Both the position numbers and the translations under genes were made by a program. Shown here in pieces: positions 1 through 5,664 of a DNA stretch of 10,386 bases. Every line of letters begins with the position of its first letter. Positions within the stretch are counted from its first letter, which is position 1. The notes beneath the pieces are model-generated. The model did no database searches and was not told where the DNA came from. It saw only the letters and a list, made by a program, of their open reading frames with translations. Origin of the DNA: JAJFUG01 sp964473155 (GTDB lineage: Bacteria > Gemmatimonadota > Glassbacteria > GWA2-58-10); contig CAYYNT010000098.1 in the NCBI GenBank assembly GCA_964473155.1, forward strand, positions 1-10,386, written 5' to 3'.

Positions 1-2
1 TC

Positions 3-1550
3 CCGTACGACATGAACTACGACCCGGCCACCGGGGAGGCTTTCAGCCTGCCGGACCCGGCGAGCGGCAAGACCTGGAACCGCGCGGGCGAAGCCGGCCT
101 TTACAATGTGAATCCGCGCAGCGAGGCCAGCAACTTCAAAACAGCCTCGCTGGGTAATATTGCGTGGGTCCCCGTTTCCTCCGATACGTATTTAGCGGAG
201 CCTACCGCACAGCTTGCGGGAGACGGGAGCGGCAAGCTTATCGACGCACCCAAGATACTGGCTCCCTCGATCAAGTCGGTGGAGTTCATCGCGATCAACA
301 ATGAGCGCATCACAGCCGATAAGACCGTCAGTATCGTCTGCACGGATCAGGGCGCTTATGATCTCGGTTGCACAGGAAACCGCCAGGATGGCACCCGTAC
401 GCTTCAACTCTTTGACGGGTCTGTCGGCAGCCTGACACACGATGTGGCTGGCGGCGGAAGCGACGAACAGACCATGGTCTTCCAGGGACCGGTGGATGCT
501 GACGGTGTCAACTATGCGGTGAGCCTCACTCTGCAGAGTCTCTCCGCGGCAGCCAATTACCCCACGTATTATTATTACATGGATGCCGGGTCTTACACCG
601 GCGGGGCTATCGACTTGCCGACCGCGCGCTGGTGCGGACAGAGTTCAAGGCCCGGCAGTTCCCCCAGCAACGTGGCGAAGGCCAGGTCCGGCCGTTACAC
701 GATCACCTGGAAGGATGCCGGCGGCGGAATGCTGACAGTTGAGGTGAAGGACGTGGTGCGCAACATCACTGTTCCGCATGTCGACTATCCCGATCAGGAC
801 GGCTGGGGCTTCCAGACTGTCGCGGGTTATGGCGCTGCTATCGCCGAAGCTGGCGTTCGCGGCACATACTACGACGAATCCTTTGGCGATAATTTGCCAT
901 TGGCTGAGCGCACCGAGAAAATGCCGGAAAAACTGGCCGCGGATAATACCGAGCATTTCGGTTTCTGGCTGAACGGCAGCCTGTGGCGTATCTCCAACGA
1001 TGGCGGTGACGGCATCACAATGCCGGCTGTGGGTACGGTCTGGACCCAGACCAATACGTTTGGCTCCTGGAACGGTGACCAGACAGTATTCACCCAGGCG
1101 CCGGACCTCCCCTCGGTAGGCGACAAGTGGACGATCGAAATAAAGAAGAGCACGATGGACGCGGAGGACGCGGACCTGAGCAAGATCGCCGTGGTCCCGA
1201 ACCCGTACATCGCCAGCTCGTTCCTCGATCTGTCGGCCACGCAGCGCCGTATCGAGTTCATCAACCTGCCGGACCGCTGCACCATCCGCATCTATACGCT
1301 GGGCGGCAACCTGGTGAACGTGCTTAACCATATCGGCTCCAACCGCTCCGGCTGGGGCAATTACACTGACTGGGACCGTTTGAGCCTGAGCGAGCCCAAA
1401 GTCATGACCGGCTATGACAACCACAGCGGCACCGAACCGTGGAACCTGAGGAACCGTTTCGGCCAGACAGTCGCCAGCGGCCTCTATTTCTACCACGTGA
1501 CGGACACGCGGGGGAAGACATACACCGGCAAGTTCTACGTCATCGACTGA
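3..1550 (+). CDS. Secreted protein with T9SS/FlgD-like C-terminal domain (5' partial)
   Basis: The reading frame is open to the left edge of the window. The first ATG (position 12) has no visible ribosome binding site and no signal peptide follows it, so the true start lies upstream and about 515 C-terminal residues are visible. Most of the protein is a low-recognition, Gly/Asp/Thr/Tyr-rich extracellular-type sequence with no catalytic motif I can name. The last ~120 residues (from about base 1185) begin with the VVPNPY motif, continue with a strand-rich stretch (RIEFINLPDRCTIRIYTLGG), and end in GLYFYHVTDTRGKTYTGKFYVID-type strands. This layout is typical of the Ig-like C-terminal domains of FlgD-like and type IX secretion cargo in the FCB group. 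A PorV/PorQ-type gene follows 61 bases later, probably co-transcribed, which supports export to the cell surface. The cargo's own function is unknown. Confidence 0.85.
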   Translation, partial: PYDMNYDPATGEAFSLPDPASGKTWNRAGEAGLYNVNPRSEASNFKTASLGNIAWVPVSSDTYLAEPTAQLAGDGSGKLIDAPKILAPSIKSVEFIAINNERITADKTVSIVCTDQGAYDLGCTGNRQDGTRTLQLFDGSVGSLTHDVAGGGSDEQTMVFQGPVDADGVNYAVSLTLQSLSAAANYPTYYYYMDAGSYTGGAIDLPTARWCGQSSRPGSSPSNVAKARSGRYTITWKDAGGGMLTVEVKDVVRNITVPHVDYPDQDGWGFQTVAGYGAAIAEAGVRGTYYDESFGDNLPLAERTEKMPEKLAADNTEHFGFWLNGSLWRISNDGGDGITMPAVGTVWTQTNTFGSWNGDQTVFTQAPDLPSVGDKWTIEIKKSTMDAEDADLSKIAVVPNPYIASSFLDLSATQRRIEFINLPDRCTIRIYTLGGNLVNVLNHIGSNRSGWGNYTDWDRLSLSEPKVMTGYDNHSGTEPWNLRNRFGQTVASGLYFYHVTDTRGKTYTGKFYVID

Positions 1551-1600
1551 GGCGTTAATGATAGCGAACTTGAACGGAAATTTTCCTTCGCAGCCTTTAT

Positions 1601-1605
1601 GGAGG
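1601..1605 (+). promoter_or_regulatory. Ribosome binding site fixing the PorV-like start
   Basis: GGAGG lies six bases before ATG 1612. The earlier in-frame ATG at 1558 has no such site, and it would place 18 polar residues ahead of the signal peptide. The start is therefore set at 1612. Confidence 0.8.
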
Positions 1606-1611
1606 TTTGAT

Positions 1612-2823
1612 ATGATAAGGAAGACGGCCATACGAGCCATGCTTACGGCCTGTGCGGTCCTGTCGCTGGTGGCGGTCAACCTGCATGCGCAGGGAGTCAG
1701 CCGGCAGGACTACACGGGACTGGATAAATACCTGGAACAGGGGCGAATGGACAACTCCTCGTTTGTCGGAGTCCGCGCCGCCGAGTTCCTGACCATCCCG
1801 GTGGGCGCGCGGGGCATCGCCCTGGGCAGCGCCTATACGGCGATCACCGATGACATCAGCTCGATCTGGTGGAACCCGGCCGGTCTGGGTTTCATGCGTA
1901 ACCGCGAGGTGATGCTGAACGTGGTCGATTACACTCTGGACCTGACCTACAGCTATGCCGCTGCCGCGTTCCCGATGAGCGACGGCAAAATAGTGGTGGG
2001 CGGTTTCTTCGGTTATCTGGATGTCCCGGACATCGAGATAACGACTGTCAGCCAGCCCGAGGGAACAGGCTCCACGTACAACGCCTATGATTTCCAGATG
2101 GGCGGGAGCTTCGCCTACAATTTCAGCGACCGGTTCATGGGCGGCCTGAGCGCAAAGTACGTGCACCAGGACATGTGGGGCAACATGGGCGCCAACGCGT
2201 TCGCCATTGACGCGGGAGCGATCTACCACACCGAGTTCATGGATCGTGAGATACGTTTCGCTTTCGCGATCCAGAACCTGGGAACCAACATGACCTTCTC
2301 CGGACCGACCCTGCTGTCGAGTGTCGGCCCTCAGCAGCTCAACGGCGGATTCCCCAACGGGTACAATGATTTCAGCTCCGACCCTTACGCGATGAGCCGC
2401 AGGCAGTCGCGTGAAGTGTACATGCGTACCCACACCTACCGTCTGCCGACGACAATGAAGATCGCGCTGTCCTACAACCTGTACACCAGCGAAAAGGTGA
2501 ACTGGCTCGCCTCGGCCGAACTGTGGCGTCCCAGCTACATCCCGATCTCCTATGCCACCGGCACGGAATTGAACTACAGCTTTAACCCGGCCATATCCGC
2601 CGCCCTGCGCATGGGCTGGCAGATACAGACCGATGAGTACACCGAGAGCAAGGATCAGTTCGGGTACGATTACCTGGGCGATGATCCGACATGGCGCGGC
2701 TTGAGCTTCGGCGGCGGCATTCAGCGCTCGTTCGGCGACAAGACCCTGCGTTTCAACTATGCCTATAAGAACAAGGGAAGACTGACTGCGGATAACTTCT
2801 TCTCCCTGTCTTTCGGCTTCTGA
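1612..2823 (+). CDS. PorV/PorQ family outer-membrane beta-barrel protein
   Basis: This is a 403-residue protein starting at ATG 1612. A signal peptide (MIRKTAIRAM, then a hydrophobic core to about residue 24) has a likely cleavage site after the Ala of LHA (residue 26), directing it to the periplasm. Residues 57-95 carry the family signature RAAEFLTIPVGARG...LGSAYTAITDD...WWNPAGLGF. The rest alternates short aromatic/polar strands typical of a FadL-like outer-membrane barrel, and the chain ends in SLSFGF with a terminal Phe, as expected of a BAM substrate. In Bacteroidota, PorV is the type IX secretion shuttle that hands cargo to the sortase; PorQ and many paralogues in other phyla are less well defined. 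Its position directly behind a gene for a protein with a T9SS/FlgD-like tail suggests a cargo-partner role, which is inference. Family assignment is firm; the exact role is not. Confidence 0.88.
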   Translation: MIRKTAIRAMLTACAVLSLVAVNLHAQGVSRQDYTGLDKYLEQGRMDNSSFVGVRAAEFLTIPVGARGIALGSAYTAITDDISSIWWNPAGLGFMRNREVMLNVVDYTLDLTYSYAAAAFPMSDGKIVVGGFFGYLDVPDIEITTVSQPEGTGSTYNAYDFQMGGSFAYNFSDRFMGGLSAKYVHQDMWGNMGANAFAIDAGAIYHTEFMDREIRFAFAIQNLGTNMTFSGPTLLSSVGPQQLNGGFPNGYNDFSSDPYAMSRRQSREVYMRTHTYRLPTTMKIALSYNLYTSEKVNWLASAELWRPSYIPISYATGTELNYSFNPAISAALRMGWQIQTDEYTESKDQFGYDYLGDDPTWRGLSFGGGIQRSFGDKTLRFNYAYKNKGRLTADNFFSLSFGF

Positions 2824-2844
2824 TCTGAACGCAGAGCCTGCATG

Positions 2845-2882
2845 AAAAGCGCCCCCGGCCAGCCAGGCCGGGGGCGCTTTTT
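2845..2882 (+). terminator. Strong intrinsic terminator, probably bidirectional
   Basis: A perfect 12-bp GC-rich stem (GCGCCCCCGGCC at 2849-2860 pairing with 2866-2877) encloses the 5-base loop AGCCA. It is flanked by AAAA on the left and a TTTTT run (2878-2882) on the right. It lies 21 bases after the PorV-like stop codon. The A-run on the left gives a T-tract on the opposite strand, so it can also end the minus-strand miniprotein transcript converging from the right. Confidence 0.93.
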
Positions 2883-2917
2883 ACTTAATCCGCACGTGGG
2901 CGGCGGGGTGCAGGCGT

Positions 2918-3070
2918 CTACGCCTCGGACGGCGCGCAGAGGCTTTCCTCGGAGGCGGATTGCGCACCGCAGCGGCAGCAGACAAAGCGTCTGTCTGCTT
3001 TGCTGCCCGTGTTCCCGGCAGCGTCATCACATGGATTATCCCTGTATCCCGGATTTATTACCTCGCTCAT
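2918..3070 (-). CDS. Small four-cysteine zinc-ribbon-like protein (copy 2)
   Basis: This is a 50-residue protein of unknown function. The start at 3070 (MSEVINPGYR) is preferred over the upstream in-frame ATG at 3100 because GGGAGG (3080-3085) lies nine bases before it. The C-terminal half carries FVCCRCGA (C31, C34), then eight residues, then LCAP (C45). A further Cys at 14 (NPCDD) could complete a Cys4 metal site, and C32 is extra. The upstream minus-strand gene at 3146-3343 has the same pattern, C-x2-C-G-A-x8-L-C-A-P with an N-terminal Cys-Asp, while the rest of the two proteins differs. Conservation of just the cysteine framework argues that both are real, divergent paralogues. No membrane segment or signal peptide is present. 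Metal binding is inferred from the cysteines; iron instead of zinc is possible. Confidence 0.66.
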   Translation of the reverse strand: MSEVINPGYRDNPCDDAAGNTGSKADRRFVCCRCGAQSASEESLCAPSEA

Positions 3071-3079
3071 GAATGCTAT

Positions 3080-3085
3080 CCTCCC
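3080..3085 (-). promoter_or_regulatory. Ribosome binding site for the 50-residue Cys4 protein
   Basis: GGGAGG on the minus strand lies nine bases before the ATG at 3070. It lies inside the reading frame that would begin at 3100, so it favours the shorter start. Confidence 0.6.
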
Positions 3086-3145
3086 GTATAGTTTCAACAT
3101 GAGGCCGGCTCAACTGCCTGAAGGCGGCCCGGTGGACTGCCGTTT

Positions 3146-3343
3146 TCACCTTCCGCCGCGGCCCGCGCCGCCGCTGTGTTCCGGAGCGCAAAGGTTAGAG
3201 GCTTCGCGCGCCCCGGCGCCGCAGACCGCGCAGACATAAGGCGTGTATAGTGCGCTTTTCCCGGCGGGCGTTTCCGAGTTGTTCTCCAGGTCGAAATCGC
3301 ACTGATACGGCCGGTCGTTCCCGTTGCGGCCTTGATTCTCCAT
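3146..3343 (-). CDS. Small four-cysteine zinc-ribbon-like protein (copy 1)
   Basis: This is a 65-residue protein starting at ATG 3343 with a near-perfect ribosome binding site (AAAGGAGG, five bases upstream). An in-frame ATG at 3406 exists, but it falls inside the candidate promoter and Fur-like box. The protein begins MENQGRNGND, has a Cys-Asp at residue 15, then PYVCAVCGA (C38, C41), eight residues, and LCAP (C52), followed by a Gly/Arg-rich tail. The four Cys match those of the next gene (2918-3070), with the same ten-residue interval between the second and third core Cys. The 75-base gap between the two genes and the shared strand suggest one transcript ending at the hairpin at 2845-2882. 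A small zinc-ribbon or iron-binding protein is likely; its partner and role are unknown. The iron-type operator upstream hints at a role in metal homeostasis. Confidence 0.75.
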   Translation of the reverse strand: MENQGRNGNDRPYQCDFDLENNSETPAGKSALYTPYVCAVCGAGAREASNLCAPEHSGGAGRGGR

Positions 3344-3348
3344 CGCTT

Positions 3349-3356
3349 CCTCCTTT
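3349..3356 (-). promoter_or_regulatory. Ribosome binding site for the 65-residue Cys4 protein
   Basis: AAAGGAGG on the minus strand lies five bases before ATG 3343. It is the strongest translation signal in this part of the window and decides the start. Confidence 0.8.
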
Positions 3357-3390
3357 AGTTTCGAACGGCGGGCGCCGTGGACAATGCAAA

Positions 3391-3405
3391 TGATAATGAT
3401 TAACA
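3391..3405 (-). promoter_or_regulatory. Candidate Fur-family operator
   Basis: TGATAATGATTAACA matches 13 of 14 defined positions of the Fur 7-1-7 consensus TGATAATNATTATCA. In the 19-bp register starting at 3392, it matches the classical GATAATGATAATCATTATC at 15 of 19 positions. It sits 48 bases upstream of ATG 3343 and spans the expected transcription start of the minus-strand promoter, a position suited to repression. The sequence is AT-rich in an otherwise GC-rich window. Counts were made by eye. A Per- or Zur-type regulator cannot be excluded. Confidence 0.55.
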
Positions 3406-3433
3406 ATATATAAATGATTTACGCCCGATGCAA
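3405..3433 (-). promoter_or_regulatory. Candidate promoter of the Cys4 miniprotein pair
   Basis: On the minus strand, TTGCAT (3433-3428) is separated by 17 bases from TATATT (3410-3405). The -10 is good, the -35 weak. The predicted start near 3398 falls inside the Fur-like box, giving a leader of about 55 bases before ATG 3343. Confidence 0.42.
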
Positions 3434-3475
3434 GCAGATGTCACCGGAGGTTGAGCCGTATCCGGCTGGCCGGTA

Positions 3476-3504
3476 TTGACCATCTGGTGGATTGGGCCTA
3501 TATT
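3476..3504 (+). promoter_or_regulatory. Sigma-70-type promoter of the cupin-UroD operon
   Basis: TTGACC (3476-3481), a 17-base spacer and TATATT (3499-3504) form a near-consensus promoter, with a predicted start near 3511, about 40 bases before the TTG start at 3552. The in-frame ATG at 3492 lies within the promoter, which argues against using it. Confidence 0.7.
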
Positions 3505-3539
3505 ACCTGAAAACACTTCGGAATCGAAAAAATCAATAT

Positions 3540-3544
3540 GGAGG
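3540..3544 (+). promoter_or_regulatory. Ribosome binding site selecting a TTG start
   Basis: GGAGG lies seven bases before TTG 3552. No ATG with a comparable site exists in this frame before the cupin domain. Confidence 0.65.
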
Positions 3545-3551
3545 CAGAAAC

Positions 3552-3890
3552 TTGAGCCAGGACCTTACACCCGTTCACGAGACAGGAATCGCCGCATCCT
3601 ATCATCCCGACCGCTGGAGCAAGGACCTGGTGAACGCCGCCCGCGGGGCGAGCGCCGGTTTCAGTCTCGGAGTGGCGCTATATACCAGCGACAAGTTTGG
3701 CGAGCTTCAGGTGCACGACGACCAGGAGGCGGTTTACGTGGTCTCCGGTGTGGGTGAGATCACTATCGGCGGCAAACTTTTCCCCGTGCGTCCCGGAAGC
3801 GCGGCCTACATCCCGAAAGGCACGCCCCACGCCACCCGCCGGACCTCGGATGAGCCGGTCAAGGTGATATACGCTCACGGGCAGCCCTGA
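3552..3890 (+). CDS. Small single-domain cupin protein
   Basis: This is a 112-residue soluble protein read from TTG 3552, chosen because GGAGG lies seven bases upstream and the alternative ATG at 3492 overlaps the promoter. It is one cupin_2 beta-barrel domain. Motif 1 is seen as VHDDQEAVYVVSGVGEI (H55, E59, G66) and motif 2 as RPGSAAYIPKGTPHATRR (P81, G82, P88, H93). Of the four usual metal ligands, H55, E59 and H93 are present, while the position of the first His of the HxH pair is Q53 and the Asn ending motif 2 is Arg. It may therefore bind metal with altered geometry, as some Gln-containing cupins do, or act as a non-catalytic ligand-binding protein. It heads an operon with a UroD-family gene 28 bases downstream. 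The substrate cannot be told from sequence. Confidence 0.88.
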   Translation: MSQDLTPVHETGIAASYHPDRWSKDLVNAARGASAGFSLGVALYTSDKFGELQVHDDQEAVYVVSGVGEITIGGKLFPVRPGSAAYIPKGTPHATRRTSDEPVKVIYAHGQP

Positions 3891-3918
3891 AGCCGCCGCC
3901 TGGCGGGAGGAAATCCGC

Positions 3919-5130
3919 ATGAATTCAAGGGAGCGGGTGCGCACCGCGCTGGCGCACCGCGAGCCGGACCGCGTGCCGATAGACCTCGGAGGCATGGCCT
4001 CGACAGGCATCTCCGCGCTGGCCTACCATGCGCTGAAAAAGCATCTCGGGCTGGACAGCGGCGAGATAAGGGTGTTCGATATCGCGCAGATGCTGGCGCT
4101 GGTGGAGGAGCCGGTATTGAGACGGTTAGGCGCGGATGTCCTTCCGCTTCCGCATCACGATGCGGGCTGGGGCTGGGATGTCTGGAACTATGAGGGCTGG
4201 AAAAGCTGGCGCGTGGACGGCTGGCCGGAGTTCAAAGCGCCGCGCGGCCTGGTCACGGAGACAGACGGGAGCGGCAACGTCTATGTTCTGAACGGCAAAG
4301 GCAGGCGCGTGGCGGTAAAGCCGCGTGACGGGTATTATTTCGACCCGCTTCCCGAGACGCCCGCAGCTCTGCCCGCGCCGGACGAGCTGAAAGCCGCCTC
4401 CAGCCTGAGCGAACGCGAACTGCGCTATTACGAGAGTACAGCCCGCGAACTGTTCCGGAATACGGATTACGCGATCCTCGGTCCGCCGCTGGGCTGCGGG
4501 CTGTTCGGGCTGAATTTCGGCGGGCTGGAAAACTGGCTCTGCGCGCTGGTCGAGCAGCCTCAGCGCGTGGGAGAGCTGCTGGACCGGGTGGTCGAGGGCA
4601 ACATCGAGGTGATCGCTCAGTTCAGCGAAGCCGCCGGGCAGTACGTCGAGTCGATAGTATTCGCTGACGACCTGGGGACCCAGCACGCGCAATGGATCAG
4701 CGAGGACCTGTTCCGCGAGGTTTTCGCGCCGCGCTACAGCCGGGTTTTCAACTGGATCCACGAGCACACCGGGCTGCGCGTGTTTTTCCACTGCTGCGGC
4801 TCTATACCCGGCCTTATCGAGCCATTGATCGAGTGCGGGGTGGATATTCTCAACCCGGTGCAGACCAGCGCGGCCGGGATGGAGCCGCAGTGGCTGAAGA
4901 GCACGTTCGGCGACAGGCTGACTTTCTGGGGCGGCGGAGTGGACACCCAGCAAGGCCTTCTGTTCTGGAGCCATGATGAACTGATGGAGGATGTGCGGCG
5001 GCGGGTGAATATTTTTGCCCCGGGCGGCGGCTATGTATTTAACCCGATACACAATATTCAGCCCGGTAGTGACCCGGCCAGGGTTCTGGCCTGTTATGAC
5101 GCCGCGCTGGAGGCTGGATTCTATAGCTGA
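3919..5130 (+). CDS. Uroporphyrinogen decarboxylase (URO-D) family protein, methyltransferase-like
   Basis: This is a 403-residue cytoplasmic protein; GGGAGG lies eight bases before ATG 3919. The N-terminus (RVRTALAHREPDRVPIDLGG) is the usual opening of the URO-D superfamily's MtaA/CmuA-like branch. Other landmarks are FADDLGTQ (248-255), FHCCGSIPGLIEPLIECGVD (290-309), which offers an H-x-C zinc-type pair (H291, C293), FWGGGVDTQQ (336-345) and NPIHNIQPGSDPARVL near the end. These are features of relatives acting on methyl groups and corrinoid partners instead of haem biosynthesis proper. Such proteins are numerous in uncultivated FCB and Planctomycetes-type genomes and their substrates are mostly unknown. 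No corrinoid protein or methyltransferase partner is visible here. It is co-oriented with the cupin (28-base gap) and the repeat protein (41-base gap), probably one operon. The family call is firm; the reaction is open. Confidence 0.9.
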   Translation: MNSRERVRTALAHREPDRVPIDLGGMASTGISALAYHALKKHLGLDSGEIRVFDIAQMLALVEEPVLRRLGADVLPLPHHDAGWGWDVWNYEGWKSWRVDGWPEFKAPRGLVTETDGSGNVYVLNGKGRRVAVKPRDGYYFDPLPETPAALPAPDELKAASSLSERELRYYESTARELFRNTDYAILGPPLGCGLFGLNFGGLENWLCALVEQPQRVGELLDRVVEGNIEVIAQFSEAAGQYVESIVFADDLGTQHAQWISEDLFREVFAPRYSRVFNWIHEHTGLRVFFHCCGSIPGLIEPLIECGVDILNPVQTSAAGMEPQWLKSTFGDRLTFWGGGVDTQQGLLFWSHDELMEDVRRRVNIFAPGGGYVFNPIHNIQPGSDPARVLACYDAALEAGFYS

Positions 5131-5171
5131 GAGCGCCGCGCCGGGGCCTCTCTTTCAACCTGGAGTAAAAG

Positions 5172-5612
5172 ATGAAAGTACAACCTGTCCGTACGGCCCG
5201 TAAGGGGATCAACTGGATGCTGGAGAACCTGGAAGCGGATTTCGTGAGCCGTCAGAAAGTGCTCGGCCTGCCGCTTCTGCACATTTCAAGCCGCAGCGCC
5301 CGCGGAGTGGTGGCGGTCGGGGAGAGGGCTTACGGCGTGGTGGCGGTAGGCAAGCTATCGGTGGGGGCGATTGCCGCCGGGGCGGTCAGTTTCGGCATTT
5401 TCACCGCCGGGGCGATCTCGGTGGGTCTGGCCGCGGCTGTGGGTGCGGTGGCCCTGAGCCTGGGCCGGGCCAGCGGAGCGATTGCCGCGGGTAGCCGGGC
5501 CAGCGGAGCGATGGTGCTGGGCCGCAAGGCCGAGGGGTCGGTCACTTTCAGGACGGGCCAGGGACGTCCGGCTGCGGTGATCGAGGAATACGAGGAAAAG
5601 ATATTCGAATAG
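5172..5612 (+). CDS. Glycine/alanine pentapeptide-like repeat protein
   Basis: This is a 146-residue protein; GGAG lies six bases before ATG 5172. After an N-terminal segment (residues 1-44, including VLGLPLLHIS, an opening I recall from related hypothetical proteins) comes a repetitive core from about residue 45 to 126. Its five-residue period has Gly first, commonly paired into ten-residue units: GVVAVGERAY, GVVAVGKLSV, GAIAAGAVSF, GIFTAGAISV, then after an irregular stretch GAIAAGSRAS and GAMVLGRKAE. The tail is polar and acidic (IEEYEEKIFE). The periodicity suggests a stacked beta-solenoid or a glycine-zipper membrane-associated fold. It is not the A(D/N)Lxx pentapeptide pattern. Function is unknown. 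It lies 41 bases after the UroD-family gene and is probably co-transcribed with it. Confidence 0.8.
   Translation: MKVQPVRTARKGINWMLENLEADFVSRQKVLGLPLLHISSRSARGVVAVGERAYGVVAVGKLSVGAIAAGAVSFGIFTAGAISVGLAAAVGAVALSLGRASGAIAAGSRASGAMVLGRKAEGSVTFRTGQGRPAAVIEEYEEKIFE
5464..5512 (+). repeat. Exact 19-bp direct repeat, 30-bp period
   Basis: GCCGGGCCAGCGGAGCGAT occurs at 5464-5482 and again at 5494-5512. The 30-base offset equals one ten-residue unit of the encoded repeat protein, which suggests a recent in-frame duplication or homogenisation of a repeat unit. Confidence 0.9.
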
Positions 5613-5664
5613 GCTGCATTATCCGGCGGGTAAAGGTAGTATTTGCGGGGATTGCCCGGCTTTA

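Noticed and set aside
12..14. ATG 12 as the true start of the first gene
   Set aside because: The frame is open to the window edge, no ribosome binding site is visible, and a secreted protein should have a signal peptide, which is missing here.
645..1679. 344-codon open frame on the minus strand
   Set aside because: It is antisense to the secreted protein and overlaps the PorV-like start. It has the arginine/valine-rich composition of a shadow frame and no domain or ribosome binding site.
1597..2433. 278-codon open frame on the minus strand
   Set aside because: Antisense to the well-supported PorV/PorQ gene, with no recognisable motif; its His/Val/Arg-rich composition is an artefact of GC-rich coding.
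2977..2999. Inverted repeat AGCAGACA / TGTCTGCT with a 7-base loop
   Set aside because: It lies inside the 50-residue miniprotein gene with no T-run, and an 8-bp stem can arise by chance. The real terminator is at 2845-2882.
3000..3239. Plus-strand open frames across the miniprotein region
   Set aside because: They lack ribosome binding sites and motifs, whereas the minus-strand frames have both strong sites and a shared cysteine pattern.
3492..3494. ATG as cupin start
   Set aside because: It lies inside the TTGACC-17-TATATT promoter and has no ribosome binding site, and the extra residues do not resemble cupin N-termini. TTG 3552 with GGAGG is better.
4126..5052. 308-codon open frame on the minus strand
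   Set aside because: Fully antisense to the UroD-family gene and without domain signatures; a typical shadow frame of GC-rich DNA.
5613..5664. Search for a terminator between the converging repeat-protein and mosaic-protein genes
   Set aside because: Only a 4-bp GC stem (CGGG...CCCG near 5647-5658) without a clear T-run is visible, too weak to report.
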